From NCBI RefSeq assembly GCF_900240945.1, contig NZ_OESG01000013.1, positions 2,317,622 through 2,381,621 on the forward strand: a DNA stretch of 64,000 nt. The letters are read 5' to 3'. The notes beneath the pieces are model-generated. The model saw only the letters and a list, made by a program, of their open reading frames with translations, did not search any database and was not told the origin of the DNA. Below are positions 34,649-44,076 of this stretch, in pieces. The DNA comes from Mycobacterium sp. 3519A (lineage in GTDB: Bacteria > Actinomycetota > Actinomycetes > Mycobacteriales > Mycobacteriaceae). How positions within the stretch are numbered: the first letter of the stretch is position 1; each line of letters opens with the position of its first letter. The translations under genes were made by a program, and so were the position numbers.

Positions 34649-37600
34649 GTGGGCATAAAGGTGGCGCTGGAGCATCGCACCAGCTACACATTCGACCGGC
34701 TGGTACAGGTGTACCCGCACGTGATTCGGCTGCGTCCGGCCCCGCATTCACGCACGCCGATCGACGCCTACTCGCTGACGATCGAACCCGCCGACCACTT
34801 CATCAACTGGCAGCAGGACGCGTTCGGCAACTTCCTGGCGCGGGTGGTGTTCCCGAACCGGGCCCGCAGCCTGACCATCACGGTCGGCTTGATCGCCGAC
34901 CTGAAGGTGATCAACCCGTTCGACTTCTTCATCGAGGACTGGGCCGAACACTGGTCTGGTTCGGCTGGCTTCGAATACCCCAAGGCGCTCGCCGAAGATC
35001 TCAAGCCGTACCTGCGACCGGTCGACGAGGACACGGAGGGGTCAGGCCCCGGCGATCTGGTCCAGGCGTGGGTGAAGAACTTCGCCGTCGCACCCGGCAC
35101 CCGCACCATCGACTTCTTGGTCGCGCTCAACCGCGCGATCAACGCCGACGTCGGCTACAGCGTGCGGATGGAACCCGGGGTGCAGACCCCGGATCACACG
35201 CTGCGCACCGGGATCGGCTCGTGCCGCGACTCGGCGTGGCTGCTGGTCTCGGTGCTGCGCCAACTCGGGCTGGCCGCCAGGTTCGTGTCCGGCTATCTGG
35301 TCCAGTTGACCTCCGACGTGGAGGCGCTCGACGGGCCGTCGGGGCCTGCCGCCGACTTCACCGATCTGCACGCCTGGGCCGAGGTGTACATCCCCGGCGC
35401 CGGCTGGATCGGGCTCGACCCGACGTCGGGGCTTTTCGCCGGCGAGGGCCACATTCCGTTGTCGGCGACGCCGCACCCCGAATCGGCGGCCCCGATCACC
35501 GGCGCGACCGAGCCGTGCGAGACGACGCTGGACTTCTCCAATCTCGTCACCCGCGTGCACGAAGATCCCCGAGTCACGTTGCCTTACACCGACGCGGCGT
35601 GGGGCGCGATCTGCGCGTTGGGCACCACGGTGGACGAGCGGTTGACCGCAAAAGACGTCCGACTCACCGTCGGCGGCGAGCCGACATTCGTGTCGATCGA
35701 CAACCAGACCGACCCGGAATGGACCACGGATGCCGACGGCCCGCACAAGAGGGAGCGAGCGTCCGTCTTGACGGCCCTGCTGAAGAAGGTGTGGGCGCCG
35801 CAGGGCTTGGTGCAGCGCAGCCAGGGCAAGTGGTATCCCGGAGAACCGTTGCCGCGCTGGCAGATTGGGTTGATCTGGCGTGACGACGGTCAGCCGCTGT
35901 GGACCAACGAGGCACTGCTGGCCGATCCGTGGGCAGACGCCGAACCGCAGGCGCTCGCACCGGATGCGGGCCGCCAGCTGCTGACGGCCATCACCGACGG
36001 GCTCGGGCTGCCACCCTCGCAGGTGCGGCCGGCCTACGAGGACGCACTGGGCAGGTTGGCGGCCGCGGTGCGCAGGCCCGACGGCGAACCCGTCGCGGGC
36101 GCAGACGATTTGGCCGACGACACAGCCGCAGCGCGCGCGGCGCTGCTGGCACGCCTCGACGAGCCCGTCACCGAACCGGCCGCCTACGTGCTGCCGCTGC
36201 ACCGCCGCGACGACGACTCCGGGTGGGCCAGCGCGGACTGGAAACTGCGTCGGGGCCGCATCGTGCTGCTCGAAGGCGACTCACCGGCCGGGCTGCGGCT
36301 GCCGCTGGACTCGATCAGCTGGCATCCGCCGCGGCCGTCGTACGACGCCGACCCGTCGCCCCGCCGCGAGGAGTTGCGGGTCGACATCGAACCGGCTGCC
36401 GTCGTGGAGGACGCCGACGGCGCGCCCACCACCGCGATGGTCGCCGAAATCCGCGACGGACACCTCTATCTGTACCTGCCACCCACCGAGCGGTTGGAAC
36501 ACTTCGTCGACCTAGTCGCCCGGGTCGAGGCCGCCGTGGCCAAAGTCGACTGTCCCGTCGTGATCGAGGGCTACGGGCCGCCGCCGGATCCGCGGGTCCG
36601 CTCGATGACGATCACGCCCGACCCCGGCGTCATCGAGGTCAACGTCGCCCCGACGGGCAGCTTCGCCGAACAGCGACAGCAATTGGAGACGCTCTACGAA
36701 GAGGCGCGTCAGGCCCGGTTGTCGACCGAATCGTTCGACGTCGACGGCACGCACGGCGGCACCGGCGGCGGCAACCACATCACCCTTGGCGGTCCGACGC
36801 CCGCCGATTCGCCGCTGTTGCGCCGCCCCGACCTGCTGGTCTCGCTGCTGACCTACTGGCAGCGCCATCCGTCGCTGTCCTATCTGTTCGCGGGACGGTT
36901 CGTCGGAACGACGTCACAGGCGCCGCGCGTCGACGAGGGCCGCGCCGAGGCGCTCTACGAACTCGAGATCGCCTTCGCCGAAATCGCCCGGCTCACCGGC
37001 TCCGCAAGCGTCGCTTCGTGGATCACCGACCGCGCCCTCCGCCACCTCCTCACCGACATCACCGGTAACACGCACCGCGCGGAGTTCTGTATCGACAAGC
37101 TCTACAGCCCCGACAGCGCGCGCGGCCGCCTCGGTCTGCTGGAACTGCGCGGCTTCGAGATGCCGCCGCATTTTCAGATGGCGATGGTGCAGTCGCTGTT
37201 GGTGCGGTCATTGGTGGCCTGGTTCTGGGACGAACCGCTGCGCGCCCCGCTGATCCGCCACGGCGCCAACCTGCACGGCCGATATCTGTTGCCGCACTTC
37301 CTGATTCACGACATCGCCGACGTTGCCGCCGACCTGCGGGCGCACGGCATCAACTTCGACACCAGCTGGCTGGACCCGTTCACCGAGTTCCGGTTCCCGC
37401 GCATCGGCACCGCGGTGTTCGACGGAGTCGAGATCGAACTGCGCGGCGCGATCGAACCATGGAACGTGCTCGGCGAGGAATCCACCGCAGGCGGCACCGC
37501 CCGCTATGTCGACTCGTCGGTGGAGCGGATCCAGGTCCGGCTGATCGGCGCGGACCGGCACCGCTACGTGGTCACCGCCAACGGGTATCCGATCCCGTTG

Positions 37601-37969
37601 CTGGCCACTGACAATCCCGACGTCCAGGTCGGCGGGGTGCGGTTCCGGGCATGGCAACCGCCAAGCGCGCTGCATCCGACCATCACCGTCGACGGGCCGC
37701 TGCGGTTCGAGTTGGTCGACACCGTGACCGCGACCTCGCGTGGCGGTTGCACCTACCACGTGTCCCACCCGGGCGGCCGCGCGTACGACAACCCGCCGGT
37801 CAATGCGGTGGAGGCCGAATCCCGCCGCGGCCGCCGGTTCGATGCCACCGGCTTCACCGCAGGCAAGGTCGACATGTCTGACATCCGCGAGAAGCAGGCC
37901 CGCCAATCCACCGATGTGGGCGCGCCGGGCATCTTGGATCTGCGCCGGGTGCGTACCGTTTTGCAGTGA
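34649..37969 (+). CDS. Transglutaminase-like/DUF2126 protein (Rv2566-like), first gene of conjugate-processing operon
   Basis: 1106-residue multidomain protein. The N-terminal transglutaminase-associated beta domain is at residues 1-90. The transglutaminase/protease core follows with Cys in GIGSCRDSAWLLVSVLRQLG near 190, His in DLHAWAEVYIPGAGW near 245, and Asp in GLDPTSGL. The long remainder (KDVRLTVGGEPTFVSIDN onward; VIEVNVAPTGSFAEQ, GGGNHITLGG) is DUF2126, related to glutamine-synthetase/COOH-NH2-ligase-like folds. It may form or break amide bonds. The TGA overlaps the ATG of the ATP-grasp gene by one base, so translation is coupled. Confidence 0.88.
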   Translation: MGIKVALEHRTSYTFDRLVQVYPHVIRLRPAPHSRTPIDAYSLTIEPADHFINWQQDAFGNFLARVVFPNRARSLTITVGLIADLKVINPFDFFIEDWAEHWSGSAGFEYPKALAEDLKPYLRPVDEDTEGSGPGDLVQAWVKNFAVAPGTRTIDFLVALNRAINADVGYSVRMEPGVQTPDHTLRTGIGSCRDSAWLLVSVLRQLGLAARFVSGYLVQLTSDVEALDGPSGPAADFTDLHAWAEVYIPGAGWIGLDPTSGLFAGEGHIPLSATPHPESAAPITGATEPCETTLDFSNLVTRVHEDPRVTLPYTDAAWGAICALGTTVDERLTAKDVRLTVGGEPTFVSIDNQTDPEWTTDADGPHKRERASVLTALLKKVWAPQGLVQRSQGKWYPGEPLPRWQIGLIWRDDGQPLWTNEALLADPWADAEPQALAPDAGRQLLTAITDGLGLPPSQVRPAYEDALGRLAAAVRRPDGEPVAGADDLADDTAAARAALLARLDEPVTEPAAYVLPLHRRDDDSGWASADWKLRRGRIVLLEGDSPAGLRLPLDSISWHPPRPSYDADPSPRREELRVDIEPAAVVEDADGAPTTAMVAEIRDGHLYLYLPPTERLEHFVDLVARVEAAVAKVDCPVVIEGYGPPPDPRVRSMTITPDPGVIEVNVAPTGSFAEQRQQLETLYEEARQARLSTESFDVDGTHGGTGGGNHITLGGPTPADSPLLRRPDLLVSLLTYWQRHPSLSYLFAGRFVGTTSQAPRVDEGRAEALYELEIAFAEIARLTGSASVASWITDRALRHLLTDITGNTHRAEFCIDKLYSPDSARGRLGLLELRGFEMPPHFQMAMVQSLLVRSLVAWFWDEPLRAPLIRHGANLHGRYLLPHFLIHDIADVAADLRAHGINFDTSWLDPFTEFRFPRIGTAVFDGVEIELRGAIEPWNVLGEESTAGGTARYVDSSVERIQVRLIGADRHRYVVTANGYPIPLLATDNPDVQVGGVRFRAWQPPSALHPTITVDGPLRFELVDTVTATSRGGCTYHVSHPGGRAYDNPPVNAVEAESRRGRRFDATGFTAGKVDMSDIREKQARQSTDVGAPGILDLRRVRTVLQ

Positions 37970-40605
37970 TGGCTCTACCCGCGCCGAACACCCACGACAT
38001 CGACAACCTGCTCGCCCGGTACCGCGCCGTGCGTTCTCAGCAGGCGCTTTTCGACGTCCGCGGTGAGCGCGCCAGCACCGGCTACGACGAATTCGTCGAC
38101 CCGGCAGGCAATGTCCGCCCCGCCTGGCAGGAGCTCGCCGAATGCGTCGGCGAGCGTGGCCGCGACGGCCTGGACCAGCTGCGCTCCGTCATCCGCAGTT
38201 CGGTCGACAACGACGGCATCACCTACATCGAGGTCGACAGGCACGGCGACGCGGTGACCAACGGCGACGGCGCCGCGGAACCGGGGCCATGGCACCTCGA
38301 CGCGCTGCCGCTGGTGCTCTCGGCGACCGACTGGGACACCCTGGAAGCCGGTCTGGTGCAACGGTCCCGGCTGCTGGACGCGGTGCTGACCGACCTGTAC
38401 GGGCCCCGCCAAGCGATCAGCAGCGGCGTGCTGCCGCCCCAGCTGCTGTTCGCCCATCCCGGTTACGTCAGGGCCGCCCGCGGCATCGAGGTGCCCGGCC
38501 GTCACCAGCTGTTCCTGCACGGCTGCGACGTCAGCCGGTCCGCCGACGGCGGGTTCCTGGTGAACGCCGACTGGACGCAGGCGCCGTCCGGCGCGGGCTA
38601 CGCGTTGGCCGACCGGCGCGTGGTGGCACACGCGATCCCCGACCTCTACGAGCGGATCGGCCCTCGGCCCGCATCGCCGTGGGCGCAGGCGCTGCGACTG
38701 GCGCTGATCGACGCCGCGCCGGAGTCCGCTGAGGAACCGGTGGTCGTGGTGCTCAGCCCGGGCATCCATTCCGAAACGGCGTTCGACCAGGCCTACCTCG
38801 CCAGCGTGCTCGGTTTCCCGCTGGTGGAAAGCGCCGACCTGGTGGTGCGCGACGGCAAGCTGTGGATGCGGTCGATGGGCACGCTCAAGCGCGTCGACGT
38901 GGTGCTGCGCCGCGTCGACGCCGAATACGTCGATCCGCTTGACCTGCGGGCAGATTCGCGGTTGGGCGTGGTGGGACTGGTGGAGGTGTTGCGCCGCGGC
39001 GCGGTCACGGTGGTGAACACCTTGGGCAGCGGCATCCTGGAAAGCCCTGGGCTGCTGCGGTTTCTACCGGAGTTGGCGGAGCGGTTGGTCGGTGAGACAC
39101 CGCTGCTGGAGACGACGCCGATGTACTGGGGTGGCATCAACACCGAGCGCTCGCATCTGCTGACCAACCTGTCGTCGCTGTTGATCAAATCTGTCACCGG
39201 CGGCAAGACGATCGTCGGACCGGCGTTGTCGTCGGCGCAGCGCAAGGAACTGGGCACGCGCATCGAGGCCACCCCGTGGCAGTGGGTGGGCCAGGAACTG
39301 CCCCGGTTCTCGACGGCGCCGAGCGACTTCTACCCGGGCGGTCTGTCGTCGGCCAGCGTCGGCATGCGGTTGTTCACCGTCTCGCAGCGCGGCGGTTACG
39401 CGCCGATGATCGGCGGCCTGGGTTACCTGCTGGCGCCTGGCCATGCCGCGTACCGGTTGAACAGCGTTGCAGCCAAGGATATTTGGGTGCGCAGCCCGAC
39501 GCGTGTCACCGTCGAGACGCCGCCAAGCCCGATCGATCTGGCTCCGGTGACGCCGAGCCCGATCCGCGCCGTTAGTTCGCCGCGGGTGTTGTCCGACCTG
39601 TTCTGGATGGGCCGCTACGCCGAACGTGCGGAGAACATGGCCCGGCTGCTCACCGTCACCCGTGAGCGCTACCACGAATACCGGTATCGCCGCGAGATGG
39701 AAGGCAGCGAATGCGTACCGGTGCTACTGACCGCGCTCGGACACATCACGGGCACCGACACCGGTGCGGGCGGCGACTACGCGGAGATGGTCGCGACGGC
39801 CCCGAGCACGCTGTGGTCACTGACCGCCGACCGGCAGCGGTCCGGCTCGCTGGCGCAGTCGGTGGAGCGGCTCGGGCTCGCGGCCCGCGCGGTGCGCGAC
39901 CAGATGTCCAACGACACCTGGATGGTGTTGGCTGCGGTCGAGCGGGCGCTGCTACACGCCTCGGAATCGCCGCCCGAATCGCAGACCGAAGGGGAGGCGT
40001 TCCTGTCGTCGACGAGCAATCTGACGCTGGCAGGGATGTTGGCGCTGTCCGGTGTCGCGGCCGAGTCGATGGTGCACGACGTCGGGTGGACGATGATGGA
40101 CATCGGCAAACGCATCGAGCGTGGGTTGGCGTTGACCTCGCTGCTGCGCGTGACGTTGACGACGGTGCGCAACCCGGGTGCTGAGCAGACCATCACCGAG
40201 TCGACGCTGGTGGCCTGCGAATCCTCGGTCATCTACCGGCGGCGCACCCTGGGCAAGGTTAGTGTGGCTGCTGTGGCGGACCTGGTGTTGTTCGACACCG
40301 AGAACCCCCGCTCGCTGGTCTATCAACTCGAGCGACTGCGGGCAAACCTGAAGGCGTTGCCCGGATCATCCGGCTCGTCGCGGCCCGAGCGACTGGTCGA
40401 CGACATCGCGACGCGATTGCGCCGCCTCGATCCCGCCGAACTGGAAGAGGTCGCCGACGGCACTCGGGTCACGCTGGCCGACCTGCTCGACGGGATACAC
40501 CGCGACCTGCGCGAGCTGTCGCGCATCATCACCGCCACACATCTGTCGCTGCCGGGCGAGATGCAACACCTGTGGGGCGCTGACGAATTCAGGGTGGTGC
40601 CGTGA
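37969..40605 (+). CDS. Circularly permuted ATP-grasp + alpha-E domain protein (Rv2567-like)
   Basis: 878-aa fusion. Residues 1 to about 500 form a circularly permuted ATP-grasp (family CP_ATPgrasp) with HPGYVRAARGIEVPGRHQLFLHGCDVSR, VLSPGIHSETAFDQAYLA, VVRDGKLWMR, VVNTLGSGILESP and SVTGGKTIVGPALS. Residues from about 540 form the all-helical alpha-E domain (FWMGRYAERAENMARLL, SVERLGLAARAVRDQMSNDTW). ATP-grasp ligases activate carboxylates to form amide or peptide bonds. Comparative genomic work on amidoligases predicts that this gene set makes peptide-like tags or metabolites; no product is known. ATG 37969 is reached by TGATG coupling. Confidence 0.9.
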   Translation: MALPAPNTHDIDNLLARYRAVRSQQALFDVRGERASTGYDEFVDPAGNVRPAWQELAECVGERGRDGLDQLRSVIRSSVDNDGITYIEVDRHGDAVTNGDGAAEPGPWHLDALPLVLSATDWDTLEAGLVQRSRLLDAVLTDLYGPRQAISSGVLPPQLLFAHPGYVRAARGIEVPGRHQLFLHGCDVSRSADGGFLVNADWTQAPSGAGYALADRRVVAHAIPDLYERIGPRPASPWAQALRLALIDAAPESAEEPVVVVLSPGIHSETAFDQAYLASVLGFPLVESADLVVRDGKLWMRSMGTLKRVDVVLRRVDAEYVDPLDLRADSRLGVVGLVEVLRRGAVTVVNTLGSGILESPGLLRFLPELAERLVGETPLLETTPMYWGGINTERSHLLTNLSSLLIKSVTGGKTIVGPALSSAQRKELGTRIEATPWQWVGQELPRFSTAPSDFYPGGLSSASVGMRLFTVSQRGGYAPMIGGLGYLLAPGHAAYRLNSVAAKDIWVRSPTRVTVETPPSPIDLAPVTPSPIRAVSSPRVLSDLFWMGRYAERAENMARLLTVTRERYHEYRYRREMEGSECVPVLLTALGHITGTDTGAGGDYAEMVATAPSTLWSLTADRQRSGSLAQSVERLGLAARAVRDQMSNDTWMVLAAVERALLHASESPPESQTEGEAFLSSTSNLTLAGMLALSGVAAESMVHDVGWTMMDIGKRIERGLALTSLLRVTLTTVRNPGAEQTITESTLVACESSVIYRRRTLGKVSVAAVADLVLFDTENPRSLVYQLERLRANLKALPGSSGSSRPERLVDDIATRLRRLDPAELEEVADGTRVTLADLLDGIHRDLRELSRIITATHLSLPGEMQHLWGADEFRVVP

Positions 40606-41525
40606 CGGACGGGCCTGTCGCGTCGGGATCGAGCCGGTGCTATCAGATCTCACACAGCACCGTGTACCGCTACTCGGACGACGTCACGAGCTCCTACGGC
40701 CGCGGCTTTTTGATTCCGCGGGACTCGTCGCGCCAGCGCTGTCTGTCGCATGAGCTGATAATCGAACCGGAGGCCGCGGACAGCTCCACCAGCCGCGACG
40801 GCTACGGCAACATCAGCTCGTACTTCCACGTCACCGAGCGCCATCGCACGCTGTCGATCACCAGCAGATCGATCGTGGAGGTGGACCCGCCAGCGCCGGA
40901 GCTCTACAGCGCCGGGTCCGCCCGCGCGCCGTGGGAGATCGCGCGGCCCGTCGGTGCCGACGGTGCACTTGCGACCGAGTTCACCCTCGACCTGCAGCCG
41001 CCCGAGATCACCGATGAGTTACGTGCCTACGCCGCACCGAGTTTCGAACCGGGTCGGCCGCTGATCGACGTGCTTCGCGACCTGACGTCGCGGATCTACT
41101 CCGACTTCACCTACCAATCCGGATCGACCACGGTGTCGACGAAGGTCAGCGAGGTTTTGGCGGCCAGGGAAGGGGTATGTCAGGACTTTGCGCGGCTGGC
41201 CATCGCCTGTCTGCGTGCCAACGGGTTGGCGGCCAGCTACGTATCGGGGTACCTGGCCACCGACCCGCCGCCTGGAAAGGAACGCATGATCGGCATTGAC
41301 GCGACACACGCGTGGGCGTCGGTGTGGACGCCGCAGAATCAATGGCTCGCATTGGATCCCACCAACGACCAGATGGTCGATGAGCGCTATATCTTCGTCG
41401 GGTTCGGCCGCGACTACGCGGATGTGCCGCCGTTGCGCGGCATCATCTTCACCGACGCGGAGAGCAGCGTGATCGACGTGTCCGTCGACGTCGCGCCGTA
41501 CGAGGGCGGGATGCTGCGTGCGTGA
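40602..41525 (+). CDS. Transglutaminase-like cysteine peptidase (Rv2569c-like)
   Basis: 307-aa protein with the same N-terminal beta domain plus transglutaminase-core layout as the operon's first gene but without DUF2126. The triad is visible: Cys in AREGVCQDFARLAIACLRANG, His in IGIDATHAWASVW and Asp in WLALDPTNDQM. It probably cleaves or forms isopeptide-like bonds in the same pathway. The GTG overlaps the previous stop by 4 nt (GTGA), and the next gene starts 8 nt before its own stop. Confidence 0.9.
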   Translation: MTDGPVASGSSRCYQISHSTVYRYSDDVTSSYGRGFLIPRDSSRQRCLSHELIIEPEAADSSTSRDGYGNISSYFHVTERHRTLSITSRSIVEVDPPAPELYSAGSARAPWEIARPVGADGALATEFTLDLQPPEITDELRAYAAPSFEPGRPLIDVLRDLTSRIYSDFTYQSGSTTVSTKVSEVLAAREGVCQDFARLAIACLRANGLAASYVSGYLATDPPPGKERMIGIDATHAWASVWTPQNQWLALDPTNDQMVDERYIFVGFGRDYADVPPLRGIIFTDAESSVIDVSVDVAPYEGGMLRA

Positions 41526-42543
41526 CTTCCTCTGCCCGAATTGCGGGCAGCACCTGGCCTTCGAGAACTCGGTCTGCCTGAATTGCGGCAGCGCGCTTGG
41601 CTTCTCGCTGGACGACATGGCCCTGTTGGTGATAGCGCCCGGCCAGGAGAGCGACCATGCCGGCGCAGTGGATGCGGGGGAGTACCAGCTGTGTGTGAAC
41701 CTGCATCTGGCCGAATGCAATTGGCTGGTGGAGAAGGGTCCGGTCGCCCGGCTGTGTGCTTCGTGCGCACTGACCCGGACCCGGCCCAACGACGCGGACA
41801 CCAAGGCGCTGGCGGCGTTCGCCGCGGCGGAGAAGGCCAAGCGCAGACTGATCGCCGAACTCGTCGAACTCAAGCTGCCGATCGTGGGCCGCGACGAGGA
41901 CCCGGAGTACGGCCTGGCGTTCGACCTGCTGTCCAGCGAGCAGGAGAAGGTATTCACCGGCCACCACAACGGTGTCATCACGCTGGACCTTGCCGAGGGC
42001 GACGATGTGCACCGCGAGCAACTGCGGGTGGCGATGGACGAGCCCTACCGCACGCTGCTCGGTCACTTCCGCCACGAGATCGGCCACTACTACTTTTACC
42101 GGCTCGTCGAGCCGTCGGAGGCGTACGCGGCGCGGTTCCGTGAACTGTACGGCGATCCCGACGCCGACTACCAGGCCGCGCTGGACCGGCATTACCAGGA
42201 GGGCGCGCCGACGGGCTGGGAGGACGACTACGTGTCGTCCTACGCGACAATGCATCCCGCCGAGGACTGGGCTGAGACATTCGCCCACTATCTGCACATC
42301 CGCGACACCCTGGATACCGCGGCGGCGTTCGGCTTCGCACCCGCTGCGGCCACCTTCGAGCGTAAGCAGCTGGGGCCAAGCGGTTTTGACGCGATCATCG
42401 ACATGTGGCTGCCACTGTCGTGGGCGCTCAACATGATCAACCGGTCGATGGGTAAGGAAGACCTCTACCCGTTCGTGCTGCCTCCCGCGGTGCTGGAGAA
42501 GATGCGGTTCATCCACACCATCATCGACGAACTCGGCACTTGA
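41518..42543 (+). CDS. Zinc-ribbon putative metallopeptidase, COG4307 (Rv2568c-like)
   Basis: 341 aa. An N-terminal zinc ribbon has two CxxC pairs (CPNCG and CLNCG), and a further C-x2-C-type pair is near residue 80 (LCASCAL). The catalytic HExxH is FRHEIGHYYF near residue 185, followed by HPAEDWAETFAHYLHI with the likely third ligand. No signal peptide, so it is cytosolic. It closes the four-gene operon and would process the peptide or isopeptide products of the ATP-grasp and transglutaminase partners; this role is inferred from context. Confidence 0.87.
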   Translation: MRDFLCPNCGQHLAFENSVCLNCGSALGFSLDDMALLVIAPGQESDHAGAVDAGEYQLCVNLHLAECNWLVEKGPVARLCASCALTRTRPNDADTKALAAFAAAEKAKRRLIAELVELKLPIVGRDEDPEYGLAFDLLSSEQEKVFTGHHNGVITLDLAEGDDVHREQLRVAMDEPYRTLLGHFRHEIGHYYFYRLVEPSEAYAARFRELYGDPDADYQAALDRHYQEGAPTGWEDDYVSSYATMHPAEDWAETFAHYLHIRDTLDTAAAFGFAPAAATFERKQLGPSGFDAIIDMWLPLSWALNMINRSMGKEDLYPFVLPPAVLEKMRFIHTIIDELGT

Positions 42544-42643
42544 ACTGCCGCCAACTACTCGCGGGCGTCCGTGTCTGTACACGACACGCCGCGAAATTCC
42601 GTCGAAAAGGGGTCGCTCGCCGGAATGAGGTCAACGCCAGGGG

Positions 42644-43222
42644 TCAGGGCAATCTGCACAGGAAAGCCTTCCCGCGCGGCGAGAGCCGGTAACCCACGTC
42701 GAGGCTGATGGTCAGCCCGAGTCCCTTGAGCTGACGCACCCGACGCTTGAACCGCGGCACGTCCAGCCCGACGCGAGCGGCCAAGTCCGGTGCCCGCACC
42801 GCCTCGTTACCGCCGATCATCTCCAGATAGTCACGCGTCCAAGGGGTTTCGGCAGCATCATCCCAGCGCGCGAGGCGTGCGGCGATCGCAGCGACGTCGG
42901 CATCGGACAATCGGTCGTCGGCCGCCAGTTCCGGTCGCTCGTCGGGACCCAGATACGACACCGTCATCACATACGTGTGCTTGGCCGGTCGGCGGTCGAG
43001 GTCCTTCTGCGCGGTCCTTGCATCCGGGTACCCGGCGGCGTGCGCTTGCGCGGCGGTCACCCGATAGCTGCCCGGATACTCGGCGACGTCGTCGATGCGA
43101 ATCGTTCCGGCCACGGTGCGCTGCGTCCCGCCCGCCTTGGCCCGCGGCGCGTCCCACCGTCGCAACACGAGTGTGATGTCACCGTTTGCAATGCCTTCCG
43201 CCGTGTCGCGATTGAGCAGCAC
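42644..43222 (-). CDS. ASCH-like domain + winged-helix protein
   Basis: 192-aa hypothetical protein. The N-terminal ~75 residues (LLNRDTAEGIANGDITLVLRRWDAPR..., GTIRIDDVAEYPGSYRV) resemble an ASCH/PUA-like beta-barrel that may bind RNA. The C-terminal part (APDLAARVGLDVPRFKRRVRQLKGLGL...GYRLSPRGKAFL) looks like a winged helix. The GTG at 43222 lies 7 nt after TAGGGT on the same strand, giving a leaderless message from a promoter overlapping that of the divergent DUF3097 gene. Function unknown. Confidence 0.7.
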   Translation of the reverse strand: MLLNRDTAEGIANGDITLVLRRWDAPRAKAGGTQRTVAGTIRIDDVAEYPGSYRVTAAQAHAAGYPDARTAQKDLDRRPAKHTYVMTVSYLGPDERPELAADDRLSDADVAAIAARLARWDDAAETPWTRDYLEMIGGNEAVRAPDLAARVGLDVPRFKRRVRQLKGLGLTISLDVGYRLSPRGKAFLCRLP

Positions 43223-43229
43223 GCGTGTG

Positions 43230-43239
43230 ACCCTACGAT
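43230..43239. promoter_or_regulatory. Back-to-back overlapping -10 elements for two leaderless genes
   Basis: ACCCTACGAT contains TAGGGT on the minus strand (43235-43230, 7 nt before the GTG at 43222) and TACGAT on the plus strand (43234-43239, 6 nt before the GTG at 43246). The two hexamers share the central TA, so both genes start from one minimal divergent promoter. Confidence 0.65.
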
Positions 43240-43245
43240 CGCTCG

Positions 43246-44076
43246 GTGGCTGATCGCTATGGCATCGATGTTCTCGCCAACAATCCGCACCGCAAGCCCC
43301 GCTCCACCGAGCGGCCGGTCGAAATCGGCATGGTGGTCGAGGACGCCCAGACCGGATACGTGGGCGCGGTGGTGCGCGTCGAATACGGCCGGATGGAACT
43401 GGAGGACCGCAACGGCCACAGGAAGCCGTTCCCGATCGGGCCCGGCTATCTGATCGACGGGAAGCCGGTGATCCTGACCGCACCGAAGAACAAGGCAGCC
43501 CCAGCCCCGGCACGCACCGCATCCGGGTCGGTGGCCGTGCAGACGAAGGCCAGGGTGGCGCTGGCCAGCCGGATCTACGTCGAGGGACGCCATGACGCCG
43601 AGCTCGTCGAGCAGGTGTGGGGCGACGACCTGCGTGTCGAGGGCGTGGTCGTCGAATACCTCGGCGGCGTCGACGATCTCGTCGGCATCGTCGAGGAATT
43701 CCAGCCAGGCCCCGGGCGTCGACTCGGCGTTCTCGTCGACCACTTGGTGGCCGGTTCCAAGGAGGCGCGTATCGCGGACGCCGTGCGCCGCGGTCCCGGC
43801 GGCGCGCACACCCTGGTGGTCGGCCACCCGTTCATCGACATCTGGCAGGCCGTCAAACCTGCGCGGCTCGGCGTCTCGACGTGGCCAGTGGTGCCGCGAG
43901 GCACGGACTGGAAGCACGGCGTGTGTCAGGCGCTCGGCTGGCCGCATAGCCAGCAGGCCGATATCGCCAGGGCATGGCAACGGATCCGCGGCCGGGTACG
44001 GGACTGGAACGACCTCGAGCCCGCGCTGATCGGCCGGGTCGAGGAACTGATCGACTTCGTGACGGCGGGCGCTTAG
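43246..44076 (+). CDS. DUF3097 protein, possibly TOPRIM-like
   Basis: 276-aa actinobacterial DUF3097 protein. The N-terminal ~85 residues form a beta-rich domain (MVVEDAQTGYVGAVVRVEYGRMELEDRNG). A second domain starts near 110 with RIYVEGRHDAELVEQVWG and continues GVVVEYLGGVDDLVGIV and LGVLVDHLVAGSKEARIA. The VEGxxDAE glutamate and the LVDH aspartate are spaced like the TOPRIM fold of RNase M5 and primases, although the second Asp of DxD is His. A nucleic-acid role is inferred. The GTG is leaderless. The stop region overlaps the convergent cupin gene. Confidence 0.8.
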   Translation: MADRYGIDVLANNPHRKPRSTERPVEIGMVVEDAQTGYVGAVVRVEYGRMELEDRNGHRKPFPIGPGYLIDGKPVILTAPKNKAAPAPARTASGSVAVQTKARVALASRIYVEGRHDAELVEQVWGDDLRVEGVVVEYLGGVDDLVGIVEEFQPGPGRRLGVLVDHLVAGSKEARIADAVRRGPGGAHTLVVGHPFIDIWQAVKPARLGVSTWPVVPRGTDWKHGVCQALGWPHSQQADIARAWQRIRGRVRDWNDLEPALIGRVEELIDFVTAGA

